This document shows, piece after piece, positions 53,115 through 64,000 of a stretch of 64,000 nt of DNA. The stretch comes from Anseranas semipalmata (Eukaryota; Chordata; Aves; Anseriformes; Anseranatidae): the NCBI GenBank assembly GCA_013399115.1, contig VXAA01001497.1, positions 965,224-1,029,223 of the forward strand. Reading direction: 5' to 3'. Position numbers and translations under genes: made by a program. Under the pieces are notes generated by a model that searched no databases, was not told the origin of the DNA, and saw only the letters and a list, made by a program, of their open reading frames with translations. Every line of letters begins with the position of its first letter. Positions within the stretch are counted from its first letter, which is position 1.

Positions 53115-56100
53115 GTATATGCTTTAAAATATTCTTAAGTATTCATCCCGACCTTGTTTTTTTTTCCTTACCCCTGTCGAACATGTCAACCTGGAATAGT
53201 ATGTACATGAGATAATTAAGAAACAATATGTGGATACCCATTTTTCCTTTTCTCCAATTTCTAGGATCAAGTCCTGCATGCTAAGGTACTTTGAAGGATT
53301 TTCAATTAGGCTGAAGTTACAGGAAAGATGTGTCTTCTGCTCTCCCTGCCCCCCTAACAGACAAATCTGCACATAACATGCAGTTAAAAAAAAAAAAAAA
53401 GTTGGATTTGCAAAACTTAACTAAAATATAATCAAGTAATTAATATGCTTTCACAGAATGACATGTGATGGACTTGCAGGCATTGATGGGTAGGCAGCAA
53501 TTGAGAAATAACTTGATTAACATGTTATAATTGAGAGGAGGCTGATTTACATTACAAAGAAATGTTATCATTAAAAATACATTTGCAACAGAAATATGAC
53601 ATTTAAGTGTTGCTGCACTATTTGAAAGTTCACTCTTTGAAGATTTTAATTGCTTTTTTGCCAAGTTAATAATATCATCACCTTAGCTGTGACTTTTTTT
53701 TTTTTTAAATAATGCATGATGAAATAGGTGTATGGCCCACATATGACCTAGAATGTGACTCTGCTTAGTACCATACTGGGAAGTGATTTAATGAATGTCA
53801 ATAACGGTATAACTTTCCCTGTGAAAACTTGCTGGTGTAGGTCACTGTCTCACATCTGAATGAAAATTGGGGTCAAATCCAGTGACAAATCACCTGCATT
53901 TAAAATATTGCTTCTCAACTGACTTGGTCGTGATTTTTTTTTTCTTAATGCAAAAAGAATCTGGGGAATTGAAGCAAAGAGTATTATTGCATGGTCAACA
54001 AAACATCTGCATTTTTAAGCTTGGTTTTGCTTATGATGTTTTTAATTCAGAGGCACAGTCTTGAGCATTAAATGAGACCTGAACAAACAATTTTCCACCC
54101 CTTATTAACCTTCCACTAAATCAAACTGTTTAGAAAATCAAAGTAATCCCATATTTCATGTGAGAACGTTTTAACCTTTGTTTAAGTGTTGCAGTTATTA
54201 TAACTATATTACAGAAGCCCTCTACAGAAGCTGCTGAAATATGTTTTAGCAGTATTCAGGTCCCTTTGGGGTTAAATTCTATTTTTAACATGCAGGCTGG
54301 TGTTATGAGATATATACCACAACATTCAGTGCTAGGAAGGCTTTGAAGTGATTGTACCCAGGAGCAGGTAAGACATACCTCAGCATGAAAGACAGCTCAT
54401 GTTTTCCCACAAACTGAGCCAGTTTTCCTCTCTTCAAGCTCTGTGAGGGGAAACTACTCTAGATGATAAATTCATATAAACTCAGTACTCCCTGGCAGAC
54501 AGAACTGCAGTTTTATATGGAGGGGGAAAATCCCCATTCTTTATGCACGCTTTTTTTGCCAGGTGTGTGTTAATGGACCCATCATGAAAGCAGAGTTCAT
54601 GTTACCTGACCTTATCCCTCTGAAGTCAGCTATTATTCTGTAAGCAGTGTGAGATGGATACCTGCTAATTCATCTTGTCATAAAATAGGCATCTGCAGTA
54701 GGAAAATGAATTGTTGCTGGATATTTCTGTCCCTTTCCGTTGACTACAGGAGCAATCAAAGGCAACTTGGATTGGATAGGCAACAGCTAACACTAGACGA
54801 TTTGAATAGTTAAAATACAGATATTAAAATTGCAACTATATTATGAGGTTTGGTTTTGCATGTCTAGAAACATTTTTGAAGTCTAGTGTATTCTGGTTTG
54901 ATACTTTCTGATAATGAAGCATCAACCGCATCAGAACCCAGTAGCTAAGCAGTGTCAGAGCCTGTACTGCCAAAGAGTAACACACAATGAAATATATACT
55001 GGCGTTAGTGTATGGTATTGGAAGGGACTGGAACTTCACTATAAATAGCATTCAGTTCTACTCATCCTCTTCTCAAAGAACAATTTTTGTGCATTTCCAC
55101 TTAGTCTGTAGAAGATGCATGACTGCATATGAAAGAACAATAGGAGTTGACCTAATAGATACGATGAAAAATGGGCTTTCAATGCATAAGGAGACCAGGC
55201 CAGGAGGCAAAGTCAAGAGTATATTGGAACTTTATACGATTTTCAATATTGAAGTAAATCCCCAAGGAAAATGTGTTTGCTTATGTGATCTTCCTGTCCA
55301 CCAGGCATTCTTCACCTGTTGTTCCCAAAAGTCTGAGTGGCACTTCTAGACCTATCGTTTGTTTATAACCAGCCTGTGAAATAATCTGTCTCATTGTCTG
55401 CCTATAGAAGAGGTAAATATGGAAACTCACAGCCCACCATTTGTAATGAGCATTAAAACTCAAAGGCAGTTAATCCCATTCTCAGTCAAGCAGTGTGTTG
55501 GTCTCTTCCCAACATCTAAGCGCAGAATAGAAAGCTACTGCTACCAGAACCCAAATCCACTAAGTGCAGAGTGCATCACCGTTCACAACACTATGTATGT
55601 CATTACTGCAACTTCAGCCTGTATCACCTTGAAAGGGGAAAGTAACCAATGCCACACACACTGGAGTTTGGAGCAAAGCATGCTAGAGAAACCTTACCGC
55701 AATTAAATGGAATCAAATCCTGAAAATCATTTTGCCTTCTAAAATAGTGATCATCTCAGGATCTCTAGGCTTTATCATGAAAAGGCTGATTCCAATAGAA
55801 GATTATTACTTTGCCACTCTCTTAGCGGTCCTTGTCATACAGACTTCCCACTTAATGCTGTATTATCCCCTTACTTTAGTAAACTCATAAACTTCTGAAG
55901 TAATAATCACGTGGTTCCCATGGTCTTCAGTTAGAAGCCAAGAATTGAAATTCAGTTTCATGTTTTAAATCTAAAATACCTTTAAATGCTTTGTAGTTGT
56001 TAGAAGGCTAGAAAAAAATACTTTACCTATTAAAATTTTATCTCAATTTTTACCAGTTAGAAGGTAGCTCTAAGCTAGTTGATGTGAACAATTGAAAGTG

Positions 56101-59100
56101 GTTTAGGTATTAGGTTGCAATAAATTCACTCATTTTGTACTTGGATACTTGAGACCAGCATCTCATAGATTTGTAAGTTCAAGTGCAGGCCTCCAGCTCA
56201 TATGGTAGGTCAGACCCTCAGCATGTGTAGTAAATGGGCTTTAATGGGAAGTACATGATCACTTGCATTTGCCTAAAATAAAATGTGCAGTGGAAGATTC
56301 CACCTAACTGTGTGTGCAGGACCTCACTTATCTGCCAGTGAAGTCTGCCTATTGACTTGGTGCTTGCAGGATGGATGACTTGATTGGTGGCAGGAGGACA
56401 AACTTGATGAGGATGTGAGTACAAGCTCACAGCTGTTTGATCTCCTCTTTAGAGTCACATAATCTCCTCTTTACCTAAACTCTGATTTCTCTAGTCTATT
56501 CTAAGTGGTTTACTGTGGGAGGTGCTTGACCTCCCGAGAAAACAAGAGTGCAGAGTGCTTTGGCAGCTGGGAGGATGAAGGCTTGCATTAAGGTCTTCAG
56601 CTTACTGCAGGTTGGTTAGCTCCTACAGCATGTATGTTTCATGAAGTGTTCCTGGCCACAGGACTGTCTCTGTTCACTGATGTTCCATGGATTTTCTACA
56701 TGTGGCTCAGGAAATAGAGGGCAGAATATTCTAGCTGAAAGTCTTAAATGTGCTTTCATTTCCCTACAATTATTTTATTAAACAGGGAGAAGCAGAAAAG
56801 AGGAGTAGCCCCTGTCCCTGACCACATTTTTCTTCTTTTCCAGCATAAAAACATGTTTTAAACATGCATTTTTAAACATGAACATCTCTTATGTCAATGA
56901 ATTTTGCATAATTACTTAGTGCAGAGCGCCCAGTGAAAAAGGTTAGGACTTTAAACATTAATAACTTTATTATTCTTGCAGTAGATTTCAGAGGATAAAA
57001 ATTGCATCTCAACACAGAAGACAAATTAGCTTTTAATTCAAAATACAATGCAAATTCTTAGTGATCAGTGGATAAATTATATGTAAGACCACTAACATTT
57101 TTAAACTTGCATAATTTAAAAGCTGTTTAGTGATTGCTTTAATGTGTTCAAAAATTGTCAGCCTTCATGATGACATTACAGTGAACTATGGAAAAATGCA
57201 GCCCAAAATACTTTAAAGAAAATTCTGGAAAAACAAAACCATGGTTTTGCAGTGAATATTTTTACATTACAAGAAGAAAAATTGCTAGAGAAGGTAGAAT
57301 AATACCTTGTACTGTTTGTGCTCTGTGCAGTGATCCTTGCTGATGACAGGTAGAGAAGACCTTATGTTATAGCCCACCTACCATGCTGGGAATGACGGTG
57401 TATGCAAGCATCTATCAGTGAAATCTTGGTGTCCCTGCTTGCTGTCTGTCCTCCCCCTTCTAACTTGCCTCTGTAGTAGGAGATGGCCAGACAACTTTAA
57501 GGAGTCAGTATCATACAGTATTGCTTACTGCGATGTAAGCTATCCTGCTTTATCTTACTTTGCAGTAAGCTTTACTGGTTGCTTTGCTTCACTACTTTAG
57601 TTGCCTGAATATAGATATGCCGTTTGAGTGCCCTGCCTTACCTCCTGCTGCTGGTCCACCAGGAAATGGATCTTCTTTGCAGCCTGTGTCATATCTGCTG
57701 GCCTGGGACAGACATCTCAGATGTAATCCAAGGGAGCCAAATTGAATCACTCTTCTCATGTCTCAAATGAAAGCCGAGCAGGCAGACTTTATTTGAACTG
57801 CTCTAATTAAGTTGCTTGCAATTCTTGAACAATCCCTTCAGCTTTTTCAAACAATGGTGGGAGAGGGTCTGCACAGGTCGCAAGCCTAAGTGCTAAGGAG
57901 AATAGAAATTTTTATTCTTTTCTGCGCTTATCTCCAGTACCGGTATTAGCAGCAAACCAGCTCTGACTATTTCATGATCAACTGTGATGCTCTGTCCAAG
58001 GCAGGGTACACAGTTATTTCGTTGTTGCAACTTTATTTATTGGAGCAAACGTGCAATACAGTAAGTTGAAATGTGGGGAGAAAATAGGGCACTAGACAGT
58101 GTGCTAGGGACATCCATGAGAGGAAAGGGACTTACTGCTGGGCACATTTATGTATTATTCTTTTTACAATGGCAGACACCCAGAGGAAGGGGAAAAACGG
58201 GCTCAACACCTATAGTCGTGTGCTGAATCTCAGAGTGGAGCTTGGAGTTAGTTGCCAGTATTTTGGACCTACCAGAGGTATTTTAAATGGAGGGTGTTGA
58301 TTATTTCCAAATATCTGTTACCTCATTAGCTGAGCTTTCCACATAATGCCTAAGAGCATATAAGAATTATCTGAAGCTCTGATTAAACAGACTGTTTTGC
58401 TCTGTTCATAAAAACTTTTGTCTTCAGTGAAGGGTAAGCATACAACTAAACTGTCTCCTGAATAAGATTGCTGTCTAAAGTGGAAGCAAAACAATTGAAC
58501 AATTGAATGTTACAATTGGGAGCTAGGAATCACTGTCTTCGGGCTCTTTCTATATTTTTCTGCTCTTTTAGTTTATTTTGTTCATTATGTCTTGCAAATC
58601 CTGTAATGATCTGTTGGATCCATGGGAGGATGCATTACTGATTAGTGATCTTCTGTTTTGGAAGGGAGAGTTGTTAGCAGGAAATTCTTCACCAGCTATT
58701 CAAAATGCATTTTGAAATCTAATCACACAGGATAACCAAACAATACTGGCATCTCTGAAGGATAATTTCCAGTAAGGACAAAAGTCTGCACTTCAGCTGA
58801 TATTGCAGTCTTTGGGCTATGATTATTCTCCTAAAAGACAGGGCAAAGGTTCACATCTTTTAGGTGCAGATAGCTTGAGGTCCTTGGACAAAGCCGTTTC
58901 AGATGACACTGTCAGACCTAAAGATTCCATTTTTGACTAACATTTTTTATCCACACTTACTTCAAAAATTGCCAAAGAGTATTATAAATCAAGTAAGTGG
59001 ATAAAATACATATTTTCTCTTTATTTTTTCCATGTATTTTCTGTATTTTGTCCAATTGATAGCTCATATAGTTGATAGTGGCCAAAATATTTAGAGGGAC

Positions 59101-60345
59101 TAGTTCGGCTTTAATGCTTTCAGTTTTCAGTTTCAGGATATTCTGAGTGCCTGCCCTCAGCTTCCTTTAGTCAGGCCCTCGGTGTCAATCTGTTGCTGAG
59201 GGCTCAAAGCCTGGAAAAGTTTATAAGAATGAGATTTGGAGGCTCTGTGGGGTTTTGGACACAGCACATGCTAAACAAAATTGTGATTTTTAATTAATCC
59301 AGTCAGTGCTTCAAGCCATTCTTTCTTCAGAGCATCAGGCTGTGCTTGACATATCTTTCTCTCAATATCTTTTGCTAAAGCCTTTTGCCAGTTAATTCAT
59401 GTGAGCTGTGCTAAGCTTCTCCACAAGAATTCAACAAAGTTCACCTGCAGTTAACTTTTCTCCATATTCAACTGTGACTAGAAAGCATATGTGAGTTGAA
59501 ACAGTATGCTTCAGTGCCCAGCTTTATGTTAAAATAATGGTATTAGTATTTTTACATTCTGAAGGAGGAAACAGTTATTAATATCACCCAAAGGCATTAC
59601 TAAAATTGCTCTCTTTTTTGATTTCAAAATTACCATCTGTGTAGCATCAGTAACATCTGTTCTTTTCACCAGAAAAATGTACGTGAAAGCAAGGGCAATA
59701 TGCCTGTATAGGCTAGTGGAAATAAAGAGCATTATAGAAATAATGGAAGAACAGATAGCAAAGAAGACCACATTTTGTTACAAGAGGATTTGGAAAAGCT
59801 ATTAGGCACCTAGATAAACCAGAAACCTCAGCAGTGGATGTTTTCTCAAATGGATTCATTGATAAAGGGTTTCCAGTTTTATGAAAAATGCAGAATTTTA
59901 TTCAGAATTCTGAATTTCACATTTTCCTTGCTTTCTGTTTGGTTTTGCTTTAATTCATACAACTCACATGAAATCCTCATGCTTTGTGAATTAAAAGAAA
60001 AATGTTGAGGGGAGAGGTCCTAAAAATGAGTGAGTATAAAACTGAAAGCAGTTTTCAGAGCGTTTCAGTGATTGTTTGCTGTATTCTCATAGCTCTGTTA
60101 AATCAAAGTATATGATAATATGCAACAAATTATAGTAACTCCATCCTGTTCTGTCGGTGAGATCTTTATCTTTGATTTGGAATTAAGGTTTCTGTTATAA
60201 AGGCTGACATTGGCTTGTACAAGTTCTCCTGATTTCAAGGAATTTCACTGGTGGTTTCTTTTCCTTCTCTTTTCTTTTCAGCATGGATCTACTAATGCAG
60301 CTGACATTTTCTAAACCTTTGCATCCCCTCCCGCTGCTTTTCCAG
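53115..60345 (+). other. MOCOS: MOCOS intron between exons C and D
   Basis: A 7.2-kb phase-0 intron. It holds A and T runs (about 53386-53400 and 53694-53707) and several open frames of 60-120 codons without recognisable family features. It ends with two closely spaced acceptors (60281 and 60345). No transposable element was recognised. Confidence 0.88.
60260..60345 (+). promoter_or_regulatory. MOCOS: Alternative splice acceptor upstream of MOCOS exon D
   Basis: A nearly uninterrupted pyrimidine run (about 60256-60279) ends in TTTTCAG at 60281, an excellent acceptor by inspection and at least as good as the one at 60345. Use of it would add 64 bases to exon D. Joined to the phase-0 end of exon C this frame reads HGSTNADIF and then TAA at 60312-60314, so the product would stop before the MOSC domain. 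An ATG at 60283 (A at -3, G at +4) is in frame with exon D. The sequence is seen; its use in cells is inference. Confidence 0.45.
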
Positions 60346-60508
60346 GTTACAGAATGGCCAGTAGGAAACCAGGGTTTGCTGTATGACCGTAACTGGATGG
60401 TTGTAAATCAGAATGGAGTTTGCGTGACTCAGAAGCAGGAGCCAAGACTGTGTCTTGTAAATCCCTCAATTGATCTGAAGCAAAAGATTATGGTCATTCA
60501 GGCAGAAG
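60346..60508 (+). CDS. MOCOS: MOCOS internal exon D: MOSC N-terminal domain
   Basis: Coding exon of 163 bases: 54 codons plus one base, so the downstream intron is phase 1. Acceptor CCGCTGCTTTTCCAG before 60346, consensus donor G|GTAAGT after 60508. It starts VTEWPVGNQGLLYDRNWMVV and ends IMVIQAE, closely matching vertebrate MOCOS. It continues the MOSC_N domain begun in exon C; the junction SAFE-VTEW is the family sequence. The QEPRLCLV stretch is also conserved. The next exon, expected to begin by completing a glycine codon, was not recognised before the window end. A second, pyrimidine-rich acceptor lies 64 bases upstream (see its own entry). Confidence 0.95.
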
Positions 60509-63500
60509 GTAAGTAAACAATATCCTTTTTCCCCCTGTTACTGGTGTCAAACTGACACACAGAGACACCTGTAAGCATGCACCAAAATACTGAATGCTGT
60601 GTATGTGTACCGACTTAAGGGACACATTCTGCTACAAGCTGTGGGCGAAGAAAGCTGAGTCTGTAATAGCCCTGGGTAGTTTCCTAGCATATTGTTGTGA
60701 CAGGCAGAAAGTAGATAGCGACTCTGTATGCGCAGTCATAAAGTGGATGCTCCAGGAAGGAACCGTGAATTGATAAATGTGGAAATTTACTGACTAATCT
60801 GTCCCTCCACATCATGACAGGGAGTCCACCAGCCTGAAGGGACTGTTACTGCTGTGAAGGTGAAGGAATAGGAGTCTAACATCAAACATCCTGGCCAAAG
60901 ACCTTCCCATTTTATGGCTCTCCTCCTCCTTCCAGCAGCTGTGTGACTAGAGGGGTAGAGTCTCCAGTGGGAATTAATATGAATTAAGATAAGGACTAGA
61001 CATTATTTATTTAGCTCAGTTAAATACTTGAACTAGCAGGCAAAAAATTCATGATGCTTGGGCTTCTTTGGATTCATCAAAACCCTTTTTATTCTCTGCT
61101 GAGGGGAGAAAAAAGAGAAAAACGTATGGAAAGCATTATGGAAAGCCCTTTGCTACTTGGGGGTAGGAATTATTTATTTTCCTAACAGTGCTGTTAGCAC
61201 TGAACGGTGGAATAGGTTTGTATTCCACAAAAGTCATTATTAATGCCAAGTTTGCATGTGGCTGAATGGTGTTTATCATTTCCCTGGGGTTGAACATTTA
61301 CTCATCCTGTATGTCTTAACCATTAATAATATATGTGCTCACATTTTCTACAGCTAGAGTAAAACAAGGGAACTTACATTCAGATTTTTCACCCCCTATT
61401 AGAACTCCATGTAGGTGCTTCTGTAACTACAGCCTCCTTTCTGTTTATACAGTACAGTGGTTGTCCCCTCCAACTGTCTGAGCACTCACCATAAAATCAG
61501 GTCTGACCAGTTGATTTCTTTTGTCTGTCAGGTTTGTCAAATGTACATCTGGGTACTTTCACTAGTCTTTTGAATACTTTTTACGTGTTTCAAATCCCAA
61601 GCACAATCTTGTCTTTTCTTAGGGATTCCAGTCTGGCTCACTGGCACAAAACCAGACAAAGTCTGCTATTTCCTGCTCTTCCCTCTGTATTCTTTTTGAA
61701 AAGGTATTGTCAATTCATTTCAATTTGATGTGGAGCACATTGCACATTTTTGTAGTATAGTTGCATAGGCAGCCTTCTCTGAAAACTCGTAAATTACCAA
61801 GTTCTTCAGAAATAATTATTTCTAGAAATTCACCTCCCTTCCATCTCTCTGCCTTTTTTCCAGTACCTCCTGCTTGTAGATACAATGTGGAGTCTTGTCC
61901 GAACCTTCTCCATTTATCCTTCGCATTTTCAGAAGTTCAGCTCTGTTGGACCTTTTGATTGCTTCATTCCACTCTTGATTATATTCTTTTTTTTTTCTTG
62001 CTAGCTTCACATTTTCTAGATAAATCACATTATCTATTAGTATGTTTTATTCTGTGTATAATGACCCCAGATACCAGTAAGCCTAGCCCATAAGGTGGTC
62101 TGGGCCCTCTTTTTATAGTAGTCCTGCTATTTTTCACTCTTGTAGTGTACTTGCAACCTGTAGTATTTTTTTAAGCTTAGCAGTGAGATAATGGCTCTCA
62201 TTTGCTTGGAGAGACTATTCCAGAGGTTACTGCTCATAAGGTAGCACACATGAAAAGGCAGGGTAAGACCGAGGAGATACATCTGTAGGAAGTTGTTCCA
62301 ATATTTATTCTGTTCTCTTTCCTCTTACCTGAAGACTAAACTCATAACTTGTTTGTATGTATTAAATTTTTATTCTTTTCTTTTATCCCTTCAGATGCAT
62401 GGGTTGTTGTATCTCCCACTTAAATCATTTCGTGGTAGGCATTGCATTGCAGATGCTCCTGGACACCCTGCTCTGGGTGTCCCTGCTTGAGCAGGGGGTT
62501 GGACCAGATGGCCTCCAGAGCTCCCTTCCCACCTCAGCCATTCTGTGATTCTGTGGCATTTAATTTAATTAGTTGACTCCTTCCTTGAAAATCTCATGTT
62601 AATCGCTGCTGTTTTTTCACGAGTCTCCACAGCCTGTCAGTAGTTTGTTGCTGATTTAGCACGAGAAGCCGAATGCTGTGTGCGCAGCTGGAGCAGCGAG
62701 CGGTGGGGTGAGGAGCGGCAGTCCCCTGACGAGCCAGGATGGCTGTTCTGCAGCTCAGAGCCTTCCCTGGCCCATGTCGCTGGCTAGTGGTACCTCCGAT
62801 TTGGAGCACTTAGCCTGCTGATACAGCCACCTCCAGGTCTCTTCCAGCTTTATAGCTTTGCATGTTTCTTTCTCCCAGGGGATGGCTCCCACCCGAGCTG
62901 CCTTCCCTCAGCTATAGCATCTTTCCAAGATGAGTTTTGTTTCCTCCAATTCCTCCTCTCCTCCCCTTGCCTGCACAGTCCCTGTGCAGGGTTTCTCTGT
63001 TCTTTTCTCTATGTGACTCCACTGTGGTTGTAACCATAGATAGATGTCATTGTCCTTGTCTTTGCTACATACTTCATTGCATTAGTGAACGGACAAAGGT
63101 TATGAGGGTGTTGGTAGGCAGAAAAATTTCGGATCTCTAATTCTCATTTCTCCGCCATCTCCTTTCTTTGAGTCCTGTTTCTCTGATCCCAACAGATCCA
63201 CATTTGGACTTTCCCAGTGTGAGCACGAGGTGGGGAACCAGGGTGAGGGCATGGTGATGGGGACATTTCTGGTATTGAGGAGTGGATGAAGGAGATGGCC
63301 ATGGTGTAAAAAAAAAAGGGGAGTGAGAAACTTCAAGCTGCACCTTCACTGCACCTGCTGAATGTAAAAACCCAGCTGCTCCCAGCTGACCAGGCAATAG
63401 CTACAGCCAAGTTAGCTGCCTTCTTCCTGCTCTTCTGCAAGGAGACTGAAACTGCTCTGCTTTCTCTACCAGTTTCTCTGCTATCATCTGTGCTTTTGTC

Positions 63501-64000
63501 ATTGTGAGAGCAGACTATGGCATTGATCTCCATCTAAAGTGTGCTTTGCTGTCTGGAGGTGTCTCTCCAACAGAGAGAGCCTAAGGCAACCATGCTCCTG
63601 GACTAGGTTCCTCTGGTAAGTGCCCAAAGCCATGTGGGGCAAACTCCCCATAGCTGAATTATGTACCGTTCTTAAGAACATTTTGCTGCTAATACTGTTA
63701 GATTATGGTGAAGAATTTCTGTGTCCCACTTCTAAAACATAATGAATCTATCCTCTTTCCCCCTTCAGGCACGTGCGTTCCTCTCCCTCTGGAACTTTCC
63801 ATTAGTGGAAAAATTTGTTTATAGCTATTTTATTTCAATATGGTTTAATATTCCCTGTCCTCTCCGTCCAACAAAATGAATTTGTCGGTATGATTTAGTG
63901 TGACAGTAACTGCTTTAATACCTTTTGCTGAATCCTCCCTGTGCTGAGACACTGCGTCAGGTGCTTTCTTTAACCCCTGTTTGTAGGGTGTCTCCACAGC
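60509..64000 (+). other. MOCOS: MOCOS intron downstream of exon D (5' part)
   Basis: Begins with a consensus GTAAGT and runs to the window end without a recognisable next MOCOS exon, so the intron is at least 3.5 kb. It contains one CR1 tail (62450-62556) and slightly more GC-rich sequence from about 62.4 kb on. No other gene was recognised. Confidence 0.8.
62450..62556 (+). mobile_element. CR1 LINE 3' tail fragment
   Basis: About 107 bases of CR1 in sense orientation: the TGCTTGAGCAGGGGGTTGG block, GACCAGATGGCCTCCAGAG, CTCCCTTCCCACCTCAGCC and the tail ATTCTGTGATTCTGTGG. It is strongly 5'-truncated. Confidence 0.92.

Noticed and set aside
54987..55706. Two + strand frames of 120 and 95 codons in the intron between exons C and D
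   Set aside because: No family features, no splice context and ordinary intron composition; kept as probable chance.
63965..64000. Possible acceptor CCCCTGTTTGTAG ending at 63986, as the start of the next MOCOS exon
   Set aside because: In the required phase the 14 bases left read Gly-Cys-Leu-His-Ser, which does not resemble the expected MOCOS continuation after QAEG. It could be tested with sequence beyond the window.
1..64000. CRISPR arrays, operons, tRNA or rRNA genes, intact endogenous retroviruses
   Set aside because: None seen. The sequence is vertebrate intron and exon with simple repeats and CR1 fragments only.

Overview
The window is vertebrate nuclear DNA, almost certainly from a bird. 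It is AT-rich, has spliceosomal exons, and carries several CR1 LINE fragments with the typical avian CR1 3' ends, in both orientations. I cannot name the species.

One gene can be supported: MOCOS (molybdenum cofactor sulfurase) on the + strand, present only as an internal part. Four coding exons were placed by protein similarity to vertebrate MOCOS, flanking AG/GT splice signals and continuous codon phase: 34131-34330, 49608-49724, 52668-53114 and 60346-60508. Together they hold 927 coding bases (about 308 codons). They cover the C-terminal part of the NifS-like (class V aminotransferase) domain including the cysteine-bearing loop, a fast-evolving linker, and the start of the MOSC N-terminal domain. 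The exons with the start codon and the PLP lysine, and those for the rest of the MOSC domain, were not found and presumably lie outside the window on either side.

Layout: 1-34130 is inferred to be one very long intron (its 5' end is outside), with CR1 pieces at about 808-1004 (+), 8202-10250 (-, a long copy with decayed reverse-transcriptase coding remnants) and 26611-27170 (-). Next come exon A, a 15.3-kb intron with a + strand CR1 ending in a (TATTC)15(CATTC)9 satellite, exon B, a 2.9-kb intron, exon C, a 7.2-kb intron, exon D, and at least 3.5 kb of the next intron with a short CR1 tail near 62.5 kb. There are assembly gaps at 29897-29916 and 45746-45810.

I found no RNA genes, CRISPR, complete mobile elements or second protein-coding gene. 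No new biological system is evident. The best leads are local: a strong alternative splice acceptor 64 bases upstream of exon D that would end the protein before the MOSC domain, an in-frame ATG in good context just upstream of that exon, and an inverted CR1 pair flanking exon A.
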